This document shows positions 8,431 to 16,605 of a stretch of 64,000 nt of DNA, piece by piece (position 1 is the first letter of the stretch; each line of letters opens with the position of its first letter). A model generated the notes under the pieces. That model was given only the letters and a program-made list of their open reading frames with translations. It ran no database searches and was not told where the DNA came from. Location: NCBI RefSeq assembly GCF_000526995.1, contig NZ_AZUI01000001.1, forward strand, positions 186,001 to 250,000. Reading direction: 5' to 3'. The position numbers and the translations under genes were made by a program. This stretch comes from Lacrimispora indolis DSM 755 (GTDB lineage Bacteria > Bacillota > Clostridia > Lachnospirales > Lachnospiraceae).

Positions 8431-9942
8431 TTATGACTCCTTTCCTTTCATACCAGAAGCATACCGCATGATGTTTTCATCGGTAAACTCTTCACGGGAA
8501 ATAATTCCCATCTGACGTCCTTCATACATCACCATCATCCTGTTTGCAAGCCCCATTACCTCCGGAAGATAGGAGGATATAATGATTATGGTCTTGCCTT
8601 CCTTAATCAGTGATTCGAATACTTTATAGATTTCAAGCTTTGCCCCTACATCAACTCCCACTGTGGGCTCATCAAAGATAAATAACTCACTGTCCTGTGC
8701 CAGCCATTTCGATATAACCACCTTCTGCTGATTGCCCCCGGACAGATTCTTAACCCGCTGATAAACCGTAGGTGTCTTTGTTCTGAGTTTATCCGCATAC
8801 TGCTGGGCAATTCGTTCGCCCTTGCCTTTATTCATGATTCCCAGACGGGTGATTTGATGCACTGCGACCATATTGGTGTTGTCTGCCACCGACATGCCCA
8901 GCGCCAGGCCCTGAGCCCTCCTGTCTTCCGGGAGCAGTGCGATTCCGGCCCGAATCCCCTGAACCGGTCTGGTAAAATCTGCCGGCTTTCCCATAAAGGT
9001 CACTTTTCCCGAATCTTTGGCATCGGCTCCAAAAATCGCTCTCACAATTTCTGTCCGCCCTGAACCCACCAATCCAAACATGCCAAAGATCTCGCCGCGC
9101 TTCACTTCAAAGCTGATATTTTGAAAGGCTGTTCCCCTTGAAATATTTTCTACCTTAAGGATGGTTTCACCCGGTTGTACGTGCTCAATCTGATACATAT
9201 CATTTACGTTTCTTCCCACCATCATTGATATGAGGCGGTCTTCATCCGTATTTTCCATGTCAACGGTTCCCACAAAGCATCCATCCTTTAAAACAGTTGC
9301 CCTGTCACAGATACTGAATATTTCTTCCATACGGTGTGAGATATACAAAACCCCTACGCCATCCTGTTTCAGCTTCTCAATGATTCGGAACAGCTGTTTT
9401 GTCTCATCCGCGGTCAGCAATGCCGTCGGTTCATCAAAGATAACCGCCTTTGCCTTCTGATGCATGGTCTTTCCAATTGCAACCATCTCCTGCTGTGCCA
9501 CTGACAGCGTTCTGATAATTGCTTTTGGGTCTGCATGCACTTCAATAGAGTCCAGTGTTTCTTTTGTTTCTCTATACATGCGGGTATAATCTACGGTACC
9601 GAATTTCGTTCTGGGCAGCTGCCCCATAAAGAAGTTCTCAGCTACAGAAAGATGCTGTGCCAGATTCACATCCTGATACACCGCTCCCAAGCCCAATGAC
9701 TGTGCATGAAAAGGGGACTTGATATCTTTTTTCTCACCGTTTATATAGATTTCTCCCTCTGTCTTGGTATAGACTCCCATGAGTATTTTTATAATTGTGG
9801 ATTTGCCCGCGCCATTCTCGCCTACCAGTGCATGTACTTCTCCTGGAAGGAGCTCCAGGTCCACGCCGGAAAGAGCGCGTACACCTGGAAACTCCTTTAC
9901 AATTCCTTTCATGGAGACAATGGGTGTTATTTGTTCCTGCAT
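8431..9942 (-). CDS. Sugar ABC transporter ATP-binding protein, RbsA/MglA type (two ATPase domains)
   Basis: A 503-residue CUT2-class ATPase with tandem nucleotide-binding domains. The first domain has Walker A GENGAGKST (41-49), an LSVAQQEMVAI signature and a VIFDEPTALL Walker B. The second has the degenerate P-loop GLVGSGRTE, the LSGGNQQKVVISKW signature and LFIFDEPTVGVDVGAK. This asymmetry is usual for RbsA/MglA. It energises the permease encoded immediately downstream. Confidence 0.95.
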   Translation of the reverse strand: MQEQITPIVSMKGIVKEFPGVRALSGVDLELLPGEVHALVGENGAGKSTIIKILMGVYTKTEGEIYINGEKKDIKSPFHAQSLGLGAVYQDVNLAQHLSVAENFFMGQLPRTKFGTVDYTRMYRETKETLDSIEVHADPKAIIRTLSVAQQEMVAIGKTMHQKAKAVIFDEPTALLTADETKQLFRIIEKLKQDGVGVLYISHRMEEIFSICDRATVLKDGCFVGTVDMENTDEDRLISMMVGRNVNDMYQIEHVQPGETILKVENISRGTAFQNISFEVKRGEIFGMFGLVGSGRTEIVRAIFGADAKDSGKVTFMGKPADFTRPVQGIRAGIALLPEDRRAQGLALGMSVADNTNMVAVHQITRLGIMNKGKGERIAQQYADKLRTKTPTVYQRVKNLSGGNQQKVVISKWLAQDSELFIFDEPTVGVDVGAKLEIYKVFESLIKEGKTIIIISSYLPEVMGLANRMMVMYEGRQMGIISREEFTDENIMRYASGMKGKES

Positions 9943-9980
9943 TTACCAACCTCCATAAATTTCAGACCAATTGACATTTA

Positions 9981-11054
9981 TTATTTACCTGGGTACAGCA
10001 GCTTCTGCACTTCCGGCACGTCCAAATTGTCTTTGGTTACCAAAGTCGTAGCCGCTACCACATCATGCTCAACGCTCTTGCCTTTTAACGATACAATGAC
10101 GGAACGTACCCCTTCATATCCCATTCCGTATGGATCCTGAACAACGATGCCGGTCAATGCTCCGCTTTTAATTGCTTCGATTTCCGTGTCATCGGAATCA
10201 AATGCATAAGCAATGATACTTCCGGACTTTTCATTCTGTGCAATGGAATTTGCAATGCCGTCTCCCATGTGGTTATTATCTCCGAAAATTCCAATCAAGT
10301 CCTGGTTAGCGAGAATCAGATTGTCTACCGCATCCTGTGCTTTTGCAATATCATTGTCACAATACTGGGTCTCGATCATTGTAATGTCTGGAACCAGTTC
10401 TTTCACCTTATCTGCAAATCCCTCACAACGAGCCTGGTTTACGGCAGAACCGGAGTCCGCACTGATCACTGCAACCTTTTTACCAGACGGATCTACTCCT
10501 GCTTCTTTCCACTGCTCCACCATTTTCTCTGCAGCAGTAGATGCCGCTGCATAATGGTCAGTTGCCAGATGCTGGGTATAAACATCTGTTGCTAATTTAT
10601 TGTCAACAGTTACAACCGGTATTCCTGCTGCTACTGCTTCCTCCACCGCCGGAACCGTTGCCTCGGAGCTGATGGAAGCAATGACTATACCATCCGGTTT
10701 TGCAGATATGGCATTTTCCAGAATCGTAACCTGCTCATCAATTCCTGTCTCAGATGCAGGACCTGCAGTGGTCACTTCAATCTCTCCATTGCTCTCAGCT
10801 GCTGCTGCCTGCGCTCCAAGCAATACCGTCTGCCAATAGGAAGAATCTGTTGCTTTGATAATAACCGTTACTTTATAAGGACCTGATTTTGCCTCTGGTT
10901 CTGCTGGTTTTTCACTTTCTGCTGCCGTTGTTGCTGCCGTTGTGGTCGCGGCCTGGGCCGCTTCCGTGGACTTTGTTGATGAACTTCCGCTACATGCAGT
11001 CAGCGTTCCTGCCATGGTGACTGCCATCATCATTGCTAAAACTCGTTTCTTCAT
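9981..11054 (-). CDS. Sugar ABC transporter substrate-binding lipoprotein, RbsB family
   Basis: A 357-residue periplasmic-binding-protein-type I lipoprotein with lipobox TACS (Cys21). An Ala/Thr/Glu linker leads into a two-lobed domain starting near KVTVIIKATDSSYWQTVLLG. Motifs typical of RbsB-like proteins are GIDEQVTILENAI, DGIVIASISS and VTVDNKL. It is the extracellular receptor of the CUT2 importer. It is the first transporter gene after the LacI regulator, and a LacI-type palindrome lies 83 bp upstream. The ligand is probably a pentose, hexose or polyol, but no more can be said. Confidence 0.92.
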   Translation of the reverse strand: MKKRVLAMMMAVTMAGTLTACSGSSSTKSTEAAQAATTTAATTAAESEKPAEPEAKSGPYKVTVIIKATDSSYWQTVLLGAQAAAAESNGEIEVTTAGPASETGIDEQVTILENAISAKPDGIVIASISSEATVPAVEEAVAAGIPVVTVDNKLATDVYTQHLATDHYAAASTAAEKMVEQWKEAGVDPSGKKVAVISADSGSAVNQARCEGFADKVKELVPDITMIETQYCDNDIAKAQDAVDNLILANQDLIGIFGDNNHMGDGIANSIAQNEKSGSIIAYAFDSDDTEIEAIKSGALTGIVVQDPYGMGYEGVRSVIVSLKGKSVEHDVVAATTLVTKDNLDVPEVQKLLYPGK

Positions 11055-11136
11055 AATAAATCCCTCTCATTCATAATATAGTTTTATTTATATATCCGGG
11101 ATGACGTCTCTCCCGTGCATATACGATGTATTTTGA

Positions 11137-11156
11137 ATGTGGAACCGCTCCCACAT
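11137..11156. promoter_or_regulatory. LacI-type operator upstream of the binding-protein gene
   Basis: ATGTGG and CCACAT arms flank an 8-bp centre, with a central GGAACCGCTCCC-like core around a CG dyad. It lies between lacI and the binding-protein gene. Two related sites lie upstream of lacI. Confidence 0.6.
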
Positions 11157-11175
11157 CTGGTAAAAAAAACAAACT

Positions 11176-12195
11176 TTACCGGTTTGTTTTTTCCGAGCCA
11201 TTCAGCTCTAACTTGCAGGGGGCCACCCAAATACTTCTTTGTACATCCGGCTTATTCATCCGTTCCATAAGTAGTTTCATGCTCATGCGCCCCATCTCAA
11301 TGGTATCCCTGGATACACAGCTGAATGGAAACCCCAGCACATCCAGCATGGGGACATTGTCAATTCCCACAACTGCAATATCACTTCCAATGGTAATACC
11401 GCTCTCTATCATGGCTTTAATAAACCCGATACTGGTACGGTTATTGCAGGTAACCATTCCATCAGGCAGTTCTTTGCTTTCTATCATACGTTTGGTCAGA
11501 GCATAGGCCGTCTCTATGGTAAAATCCCCTTTCAGCACAAACTGCTCCGGAATCTCCAGTCCATTTGCCGCCATGGCATCCTGATATCCCCGAAACCTCT
11601 CCCTGGCTATTTTAAGCTGCATATCACCTTGAATAATTCCGATTTTTGTGCTCCCGGCCTTGATCATGCTTTCCGTTGCAATATAACCGCTCTCATAGTT
11701 TTGAAAATAAATCGTATCCCACTGGGAATAATCAAAATCCCTGTCTACCACTACCACCGGTACATCCAGTTTTGCCAAAGCATTCTTTAGCTTATCCACA
11801 GACTCTTTATCGCCATACCCCATGGCAGGTGTAATAATCACTCCCCGGACCCGCTGCTGTTCCAGGGCTGATAATGCCTTCAGTTCTTTATCACCATTAT
11901 TTTGTGTGTCACAATAGATGATAGAAAAACCATTCTGATCAGCCACTTCATTAATTCCCTTTAGAACTTCCCCAAAAAAGGTATTGTCTATCTCAGGGAT
12001 AACCACACCGATTGTGCTCCCGATCTGTTTGGAAAGACTGACTGCTGCCGCAGACGGCTTATATTGGTGTTCCTGTATAATTTTCTCAATCCTGCGTCTG
12101 GTCTCCTCATTTACATAGCCATTATTATTTAAAACTCTGGATACAGTTGATTTCGAAACACCTGCCAGCTCTGCCACTTCATGAATTGTCAGCAT
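11176..12195 (-). CDS. LacI-family transcriptional regulator
   Basis: A 339-residue repressor. The N-terminal helix-turn-helix and hinge (TIHEVAELAGVSKSTVSRVLNN, residues 2-50) are classical LacI. The remainder is a periplasmic-binding-protein-like sensor core with VVDRDFDY, NNRTSIGFI and VVGIDNVP. It heads the ribose-type ABC/aldo-keto reductase operon on the same strand and probably represses it until the sugar binds. Three similar palindromes, one before the binding-protein gene and two before lacI, suggest autoregulation. Confidence 0.93.
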   Translation of the reverse strand: MLTIHEVAELAGVSKSTVSRVLNNNGYVNEETRRRIEKIIQEHQYKPSAAAVSLSKQIGSTIGVVIPEIDNTFFGEVLKGINEVADQNGFSIIYCDTQNNGDKELKALSALEQQRVRGVIITPAMGYGDKESVDKLKNALAKLDVPVVVVDRDFDYSQWDTIYFQNYESGYIATESMIKAGSTKIGIIQGDMQLKIARERFRGYQDAMAANGLEIPEQFVLKGDFTIETAYALTKRMIESKELPDGMVTCNNRTSIGFIKAMIESGITIGSDIAVVGIDNVPMLDVLGFPFSCVSRDTIEMGRMSMKLLMERMNKPDVQRSIWVAPCKLELNGSEKTNR

Positions 12196-12226
12196 ATCTT
12201 TCTCCTTGCGCTTCTATTTCGGTTAT

Positions 12227-12238
12227 GGTACCGGTCCC
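12227..12238. promoter_or_regulatory. LacI-type operator in the lacI leader
   Basis: A GGTACC/GGTCCC palindrome around a central CG dyad, 32 bp before the lacI start. It shares the GG-N-A-N-CG-N-T-N-CC pattern with the site at 11141-11152. Confidence 0.45.
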
Positions 12239-12361
12239 TCATATTGTAAATTCATATTAACACAGCACTTTTTATGTGTCAACACCATATTTTCAATATT
12301 TTTTGGTTATTTTTTTATTTAATCTATTATTCTCCTTAAAATTCGCTCCACTTGTTCACTA

Positions 12362-12387
12362 ATTTTATGGGAGCGGTATCATAAAAT
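12362..12387. promoter_or_regulatory. LacI-type operator, long palindrome
   Basis: Perfect 8-bp arms, ATTTTATG and CATAAAAT, flank a core reading GGGAGCGGTATC (12369-12380). That core is nearly identical to the complement of the 11141-11152 core (GGGAGCGGTTCC). It is about 170 bp upstream of lacI, so DNA looping with the other sites is possible. Confidence 0.6.
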
Positions 12388-12448
12388 CTGATCTCTGTTG
12401 CTGCTGTCGCAGCTTGCCCTCCTTCTCACACAAGTGAGTCACTGCCAT
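12365..12448 (-). CDS. Short ORF (27 aa), possible remnant of a truncated gene
   Basis: An ATG at 12448 is preceded by AGAGGTG at suitable spacing. It opens a 27-residue frame beginning MAVTHLCEKEGKLRQQQQ, whose composition looks coding. It ends inside the LacI operator palindrome. It may be the surviving head of a larger gene cut off by rearrangement next to the van genes, or simply chance. No function is proposed. Confidence 0.25.
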   Translation of the reverse strand: MAVTHLCEKEGKLRQQQQRSDFMIPLP

Positions 12449-12562
12449 AATCACCTCTGGGCAATATGCCGGTTAGCACTGGCGTGTTCTCTGACCGGTC
12501 CATATGACTGATGACCGCATGAGCAGTTTGAAGTGAAACGCTGTACTCGGATAATCCTCTTT

Positions 12563-13357
12563 TCAATTTCTTTCTCTCAAATATTCCTCCAGGCAGAGGT
12601 TTTGTTCGTGCATTGTGGCGGCAGCCTTAATTCCTACATAGCGATAATGCCACGGTTCATTGCTGACACCGGTGATTTCTGTTTTATCCGGCGGATAGCG
12701 GAGGATAAATCCAAAACGGTAACCGTTTTGTTTCAGCCATTTATAAACTTCACTTCCCTTTGATTTAACCCCATCCGCGTTGATATCCACTGCGATTCCT
12801 AACTGATGCTCGCTTGTGCCAGGAATGGCGACCCATGTTTCCGCCTCCGTTTTTGCCTGGGAAGCGGTATATCCTTCTGCTTTATATGCGGCAATTTTCT
12901 CATTCATTAAGCTCTGCTGTTTTTCAGCCGTTCGGTATCCTGAAACGACCACGGGATAAACACCGTCAGCTCTTGCTGCATCAAACATCTTCTGAAGTGC
13001 TGGGTATATCCGAGTATCAACAGTTTGCCCATTTGATAATTCGGTTAAATCTACGTTATAATCCTCTGGAATCGCATTCCAACGGTTGACTAAAATCAGG
13101 CTCCACGAGGTCTCGTCGGTATCACTTTTTTCCATATCGGCTGAACTGACGTTGAAACTGCCCGTCCCAACGGATATCATATGTTCGGGCGAAACTTCTT
13201 TTAAGTTCAAACCATTGATGCAGTACCAGAGCAGGCCCATGACCGCTGCCACTGAGATCAGCCTTAATATAATATGGATTTTTCTAATGTGTGAATGTTC
13301 TTTCAATCTTCTTTTCCTTTCATAGCCGCTAAAATTATTATTGCAATTAACCATCAT
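12563..13357 (-). CDS. vanY: D,D-carboxypeptidase, VanY/M15B family
   Basis: A 264-residue membrane-anchored peptidase with a short cytoplasmic N-terminus and one transmembrane helix (about 28-47). The catalytic domain lies outside the cell. The LAS/M15 signatures are complete: zinc ligands His184 and Asp191 in SEHQLGIAVDIN, and Glu234 with His237 in NEPWHYRYVG. VanY enzymes trim the terminal D-Ala of peptidoglycan precursors and lower glycopeptide binding. The gene follows vanS after a 137-bp gap containing a long stem-loop. An AAAGGAG site precedes the ATG at 13357. No VanH, ligase or VanX partner is present in the window. Confidence 0.9.
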   Translation of the reverse strand: MMVNCNNNFSGYERKRRLKEHSHIRKIHIILRLISVAAVMGLLWYCINGLNLKEVSPEHMISVGTGSFNVSSADMEKSDTDETSWSLILVNRWNAIPEDYNVDLTELSNGQTVDTRIYPALQKMFDAARADGVYPVVVSGYRTAEKQQSLMNEKIAAYKAEGYTASQAKTEAETWVAIPGTSEHQLGIAVDINADGVKSKGSEVYKWLKQNGYRFGFILRYPPDKTEITGVSNEPWHYRYVGIKAAATMHEQNLCLEEYLRERN

Positions 13358-13385
13358 AATTAAGTTCTCTCCTTTAAATGACTCG

Positions 13386-13439
13386 AATGCAGGAAGCTCC
13401 TGCTGGTAAATATATTACCAGACAGGAGCTTCCTGCATT
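13386..13439. repeat. Long perfect stem-loop between vanS and vanY
   Basis: Perfect 17-bp arms (13386-13402 and 13423-13439) plus an inner 6-bp pairing (404-409 with 415-420 of the same thousand) form an almost uninterrupted hairpin of 54 nt. It is not followed by a T-run in the direction of vanS-vanY transcription. It could be an mRNA processing or stability element, a plus-strand terminator or a small insertion scar. Confidence 0.65.
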
Positions 13440-13494
13440 TTAATATGGAGTTGTTTAATTCCTAAGAAAAGCCTAATATCCGATTGATATCTTA

Positions 13495-14628
13495 CTAATC
13501 CATAACCGGAAGAGATACCGTAAAGGCCGTAATACCGTCTTTACTATCCGCCATTATCGTTCCTCCGTGCATGGTTATGATTTCCTTTGCAATGGCCAAC
13601 CCCAAACCAGCTCCTCCTGTATTCGAGGCACGGGCTTTGTCCAGCCGGTAAAATTTCTCGAAAATAGAGGATAACTCTTCAGCGGGGATCGTCGTTCCCT
13701 GATTTCGAAACGTAATCACCACCTGATGATTCCATTCCCCGGCGGAAATAGAGATTTCCGAATGGGGATTGCTGTACGCCACCGCGTTTTTTAGAATGTT
13801 ATTGAACACACGTGCCAACTGTGTGGGATCTCCATAAGCGGTCAGGTTTTCATCCGCGTGGACCGCTATGGTATTTCCTTTAGGGGTAAGTACCGGATAA
13901 AATTCGTCCGCCATTTGAACCAGCAAATAATATAAATCAACTACTTGATTTTCAAGCTTAATCTGTTGCGAATTATAGCGGGTGATCTCAAAAAACTCAT
14001 TTACCAGATTTTCCAGACGGTATGCTTTCTCCAATGTAATATGGACATATTTTGCCCTTTGCTCCAACGGCATGTCCGGGGCTTCATCTAACAGGCTTAG
14101 ATAACCAATCACAGATGTGAGCGGCGTCCGTATATCGTGAGCCAGATACATGATAAGGTCATTTTTCCTCTGCTCTGCTTCCTGGGCACGGTAAGCACGG
14201 TCAGACAAAGTCTTGCGGACAGTGTTCAGCTTCTCCTCAATGGCGGCCATTTCAGGAACAAGTTGGATGAAGTCATCCTGTTCTGACACCAATGCATCAA
14301 TTCCACGATTGATTATATCAAAATATCGGGTGAACCGCTGGAGAAAAATGAACAGCAACAGAAAAAACACGATAAACGCGGCACCGAGGAAAAAAAGACC
14401 AAAGTTATAGCGGAACAGATAGTGATAGGCGGCAAATGCTTCTTCCTGCGTCATGTGCAAGACTTTTTGAAAAAATTTTACCAGCAGGTCACCTACTTTG
14501 CCTTTCCAAACCATCATATAGATTATCACAATTACGGAAAATGATAAAACAGCCATAAGAATCAGCTGCCAAAGCATCTTTTGCCTGAACTTTCTGTATC
14601 CGGATGCTTCCTGTAAATTATATTTCAA
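13495..14628 (-). CDS. vanS: Sensor histidine kinase, VanS-like
   Basis: Predicted cell-wall-stress sensor paired with VanR. Two transmembrane helices lie at about residues 17-40 and 75-98, with a short extracellular loop between them. A HAMP-like linker follows, then the H-box YLAHDIRTPLTSVIGYLSLL and the N, G1 and G2 boxes (NNILKNAVAYSNP, GGAGLGLAIAKEI). The frame is open up to an ATG at 14766, deep inside vanR. A TTG at 14628 just overlapping the vanR stop, preceded by a G-rich site, gives a 377-residue protein of normal length and is preferred. The start is therefore uncertain. Confidence 0.88.
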   Translation of the reverse strand: MKYNLQEASGYRKFRQKMLWQLILMAVLSFSVIVIIYMMVWKGKVGDLLVKFFQKVLHMTQEEAFAAYHYLFRYNFGLFFLGAAFIVFFLLLFIFLQRFTRYFDIINRGIDALVSEQDDFIQLVPEMAAIEEKLNTVRKTLSDRAYRAQEAEQRKNDLIMYLAHDIRTPLTSVIGYLSLLDEAPDMPLEQRAKYVHITLEKAYRLENLVNEFFEITRYNSQQIKLENQVVDLYYLLVQMADEFYPVLTPKGNTIAVHADENLTAYGDPTQLARVFNNILKNAVAYSNPHSEISISAGEWNHQVVITFRNQGTTIPAEELSSIFEKFYRLDKARASNTGGAGLGLAIAKEIITMHGGTIMADSKDGITAFTVSLPVMD

Positions 14629-15319
14629 TTTTGTACCCCACTCCCCATATTGTCTTGATATATTGTGGATTCTCCACAGTATCCCCCATTTTTTCACGCA
14701 GGTGGCGGATATGGACAGTGATGGTGTTATTGCTCTTCGTGTAATACTCGTCTTTCCAGATTTCACGAAAGAGCTCTTCCGCGCTGACTACTTTCCCTTT
14801 TCGTTCCAGAAGAATACGGAGAATGTAAAACTCGGTAGGCGTAAGATCCAGTGTTTTTTCATTCAAAAGACATTCATGGGTGCTGCTATTCAACACCAAA
14901 CCAGAATGCACGATAACACTTTCTTCAGATGTATTTGCTTGAACCGAATTGTACTTTTTATAGCGCCGCAGCTGTGCTTTTACCCGCGCGACCAGCTCCA
15001 ACGGACGAAACGGCTTTGTAATATAATCATCGGCTCCCAGGGTGAGTCCGGTAATTTTATCAATCTCCTGATCCTTTGCGGTTAACATGATGATCGGGTA
15101 GGCATGCTTCTCCCTAATCTTCTGGCAGAGTGCAAAACCGCTCATATCCGGCAGCATGATGTCTAAAATAGCAAGATCAAGCTCCGTAGTCTCAATGCAA
15201 GCAAGAGCTTCTTTTGCGTTATAAAACTTAAATACCGAATAATTTTCATTTTGTAAATAAAGTTCTACCAAATCTGAAATCTCGTGCTCGTCATCCACGA
15301 CAAGTATTTTTTCCTGCAT
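14618..15319 (-). CDS. vanR: Response regulator, VanR (OmpR/PhoB family)
   Basis: A 233-residue two-component regulator. The receiver domain starts KILVVDDEHEISDLVEL and has the phosphorylation site Asp in LAILDIMLPDMSG and the conserved Lys in ITKPFRPLELVARVKAQLRR. The winged-helix DNA-binding domain follows (LTPTEFYILRILLERKGKVVS, ending IKTIWGVGYKIEI). The wording matches VanR proteins of glycopeptide-resistance operons closely. An in-frame ATG lies at 15367, but the ATG at 15319 starts at the canonical receiver and has AAAGGA upstream. It overlaps vanS by 11 bp. Confidence 0.93.
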   Translation of the reverse strand: MQEKILVVDDEHEISDLVELYLQNENYSVFKFYNAKEALACIETTELDLAILDIMLPDMSGFALCQKIREKHAYPIIMLTAKDQEIDKITGLTLGADDYITKPFRPLELVARVKAQLRRYKKYNSVQANTSEESVIVHSGLVLNSSTHECLLNEKTLDLTPTEFYILRILLERKGKVVSAEELFREIWKDEYYTKSNNTITVHIRHLREKMGDTVENPQYIKTIWGVGYKIEI

Positions 15320-15668
15320 AGATTTTAATTCCTTTCCCTGAACGTCAGTTATGTATGATTTTACCATTATGTATGGGGCTGATTTTTATTTTTTCCATGA
15401 TAAATCATTAATATTTTCTTAAAAATATCGTTCAGATCTGGTCTTAGGCACATACGAACGTATTATTCCCATGTGCTTTGTATATCATGCTTTTTTTGCC
15501 AATATTATCACTGCATGAACCTTTTTGATGCGGTAAGCGTATGGAACGCTTTACTGTGCTGCATATGGTATGGTAATTATATACACTGTGCTCTTTTTTT
15601 GTCAGTACATATGGCTGGCAGACAAAAGGCCCCCCATTTTTGCCATTTAAAATGGGGGGTCTTTGCTC
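15320..15668. other. Intergenic region between vanR and the aldolase gene
   Basis: It contains the vanR promoter region (AT-rich, no clear consensus picked out) and the terminator at 15630-15659. No gene was recognised. Confidence 0.55.
15630..15659 (-). terminator. Rho-independent terminator of the Opp-type operon
   Basis: A perfect 11-bp stem (CCCCCCATTTT with AAAATGGGGGG) and an 8-nt loop lie 9 bp after the aldolase stop. On the minus strand it is followed by CCTTTTG. Confidence 0.8.
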
Positions 15669-16592
15669 TTAAAAACAGAACATTTCCAGATCCTCGGCCT
15701 GATACTTTTCCTTGATCAGCCTTAATTTTATTTTTAAATCATCCAGTTCCTCATCCTGATAATTATGGAATGGCCGCCTGGAACAGCCGCCTTCAAGCCC
15801 TCTCCATCTCATTAGGTTATGTACACAGGACGGAAAATCGTATTGAAGGCATGCAAAGATAAATTCATCTGCAATCCGCTGAAGCCGGATGCCTCCCGGT
15901 ATATCGCTGTTTTGAACACATCGGTATATTTTTTCGTAAATTTCCGGAATTACATTATAGAAGGAACCGATCAGCCCATCCGCTCCAAAACATAATCCGG
16001 AAAAGGCCATCTCATCACATCCCGAATAAATCATGAAATCCTTTCCCAGTATCTCTTTTAAAGACCCCATCTCATCATGGCTCCTGGCGGTATATTTCAG
16101 TCCTTTCACATGATCGATCTCTGCTATTTTAAGGATTAAGTCTTTGTCCATGATTCCTGCCAGTTGAATGTTATAAACAATCATCGGAAGACTGGTGGAT
16201 TTTGCAATGTCTTTATAATAATGATAAATATCTTCTTTTGAAAATTTCCAATAGAAAGGAGGAACCGATGAAATGGCATCTGCCCCTGCTGCCTCCGCAT
16301 GCTCTGCCAGACCTATGCTTTTTCTGGTTCCGATATCCCCAACGTGAACGATCACCGGCACCCTTCCCTTTACCTGGTCAATAACGATATCAACCACCCG
16401 GTTTCTTTCTTCCGGTGTCATGGTAAAACATTCTCCTGTACTTCCGGTTAAATAAAACCCATTTACTCCTGCTCCAAGCATAAATTCTGTCATATTCCTT
16501 GTACAGGCTTCATCAATATTCTCTTTTTCATCAAAAAATGCCATTGTTGCAGGAATTACTCCTTTTATATCTGTAATTTGAAATTTACTCAT
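15669..16592 (-). CDS. N-acetylneuraminate lyase / dihydrodipicolinate synthase family aldolase
   Basis: A 307-residue class I aldolase of the DapA/NanA superfamily. It has the GSTGE substrate-carboxylate motif (50-54), Tyr140 in IVYN and the Schiff-base Lys166 in VKGLKYTAR. GSTGECF and GLKYT look more like N-acetylneuraminate lyase or sugar-acid aldolases than biosynthetic DapA. The start at 16592 has GGAGGTTAAC immediately upstream; the open frame further upstream overlaps the ATPase gene and is ignored. It is the last gene of the Opp-type ABC operon, so it probably cleaves the transported compound or its derivative. Usual sialate partners (ManNAc kinase or epimerase) are not seen nearby, so the substrate is open. 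Confidence 0.88.
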   Translation of the reverse strand: MSKFQITDIKGVIPATMAFFDEKENIDEACTRNMTEFMLGAGVNGFYLTGSTGECFTMTPEERNRVVDIVIDQVKGRVPVIVHVGDIGTRKSIGLAEHAEAAGADAISSVPPFYWKFSKEDIYHYYKDIAKSTSLPMIVYNIQLAGIMDKDLILKIAEIDHVKGLKYTARSHDEMGSLKEILGKDFMIYSGCDEMAFSGLCFGADGLIGSFYNVIPEIYEKIYRCVQNSDIPGGIRLQRIADEFIFACLQYDFPSCVHNLMRWRGLEGGCSRRPFHNYQDEELDDLKIKLRLIKEKYQAEDLEMFCF

Positions 16593-16605
16593 GTTAACCT
16601 CCAGT

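Larger units (their letters stand above)
12196..12562. other. Intergenic region with two operators and a possible gene remnant
   Basis: This 367-bp gap holds the lacI promoter side, two LacI-type palindromes and a short minus-strand reading frame with its own ribosome binding site. No terminator for vanY could be recognised. Confidence 0.5.

Noticed and set aside
12533..12763. Plus-strand ORF of 76 codons
   Set aside because: It lies mostly antisense to vanY, whose active-site motifs show the true frame.
14629..14766. Longer N-terminus for vanS starting at ATG 14766
   Set aside because: It would lie wholly inside vanR and add 46 residues unlike any VanS start. The TTG at 14628 gives a normal length.
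12563..15319. Full glycopeptide-resistance operon
   Set aside because: No D-Ala-D-Lac/Ser ligase, VanH, VanX or VanT homologue is present in the window.
15669..16592. Lysine-biosynthesis DapA
   Set aside because: Operon context (end of an ABC importer operon) and the GSTGECF and GLKYT motifs fit catabolic sugar-acid aldolases better. It remains possible.
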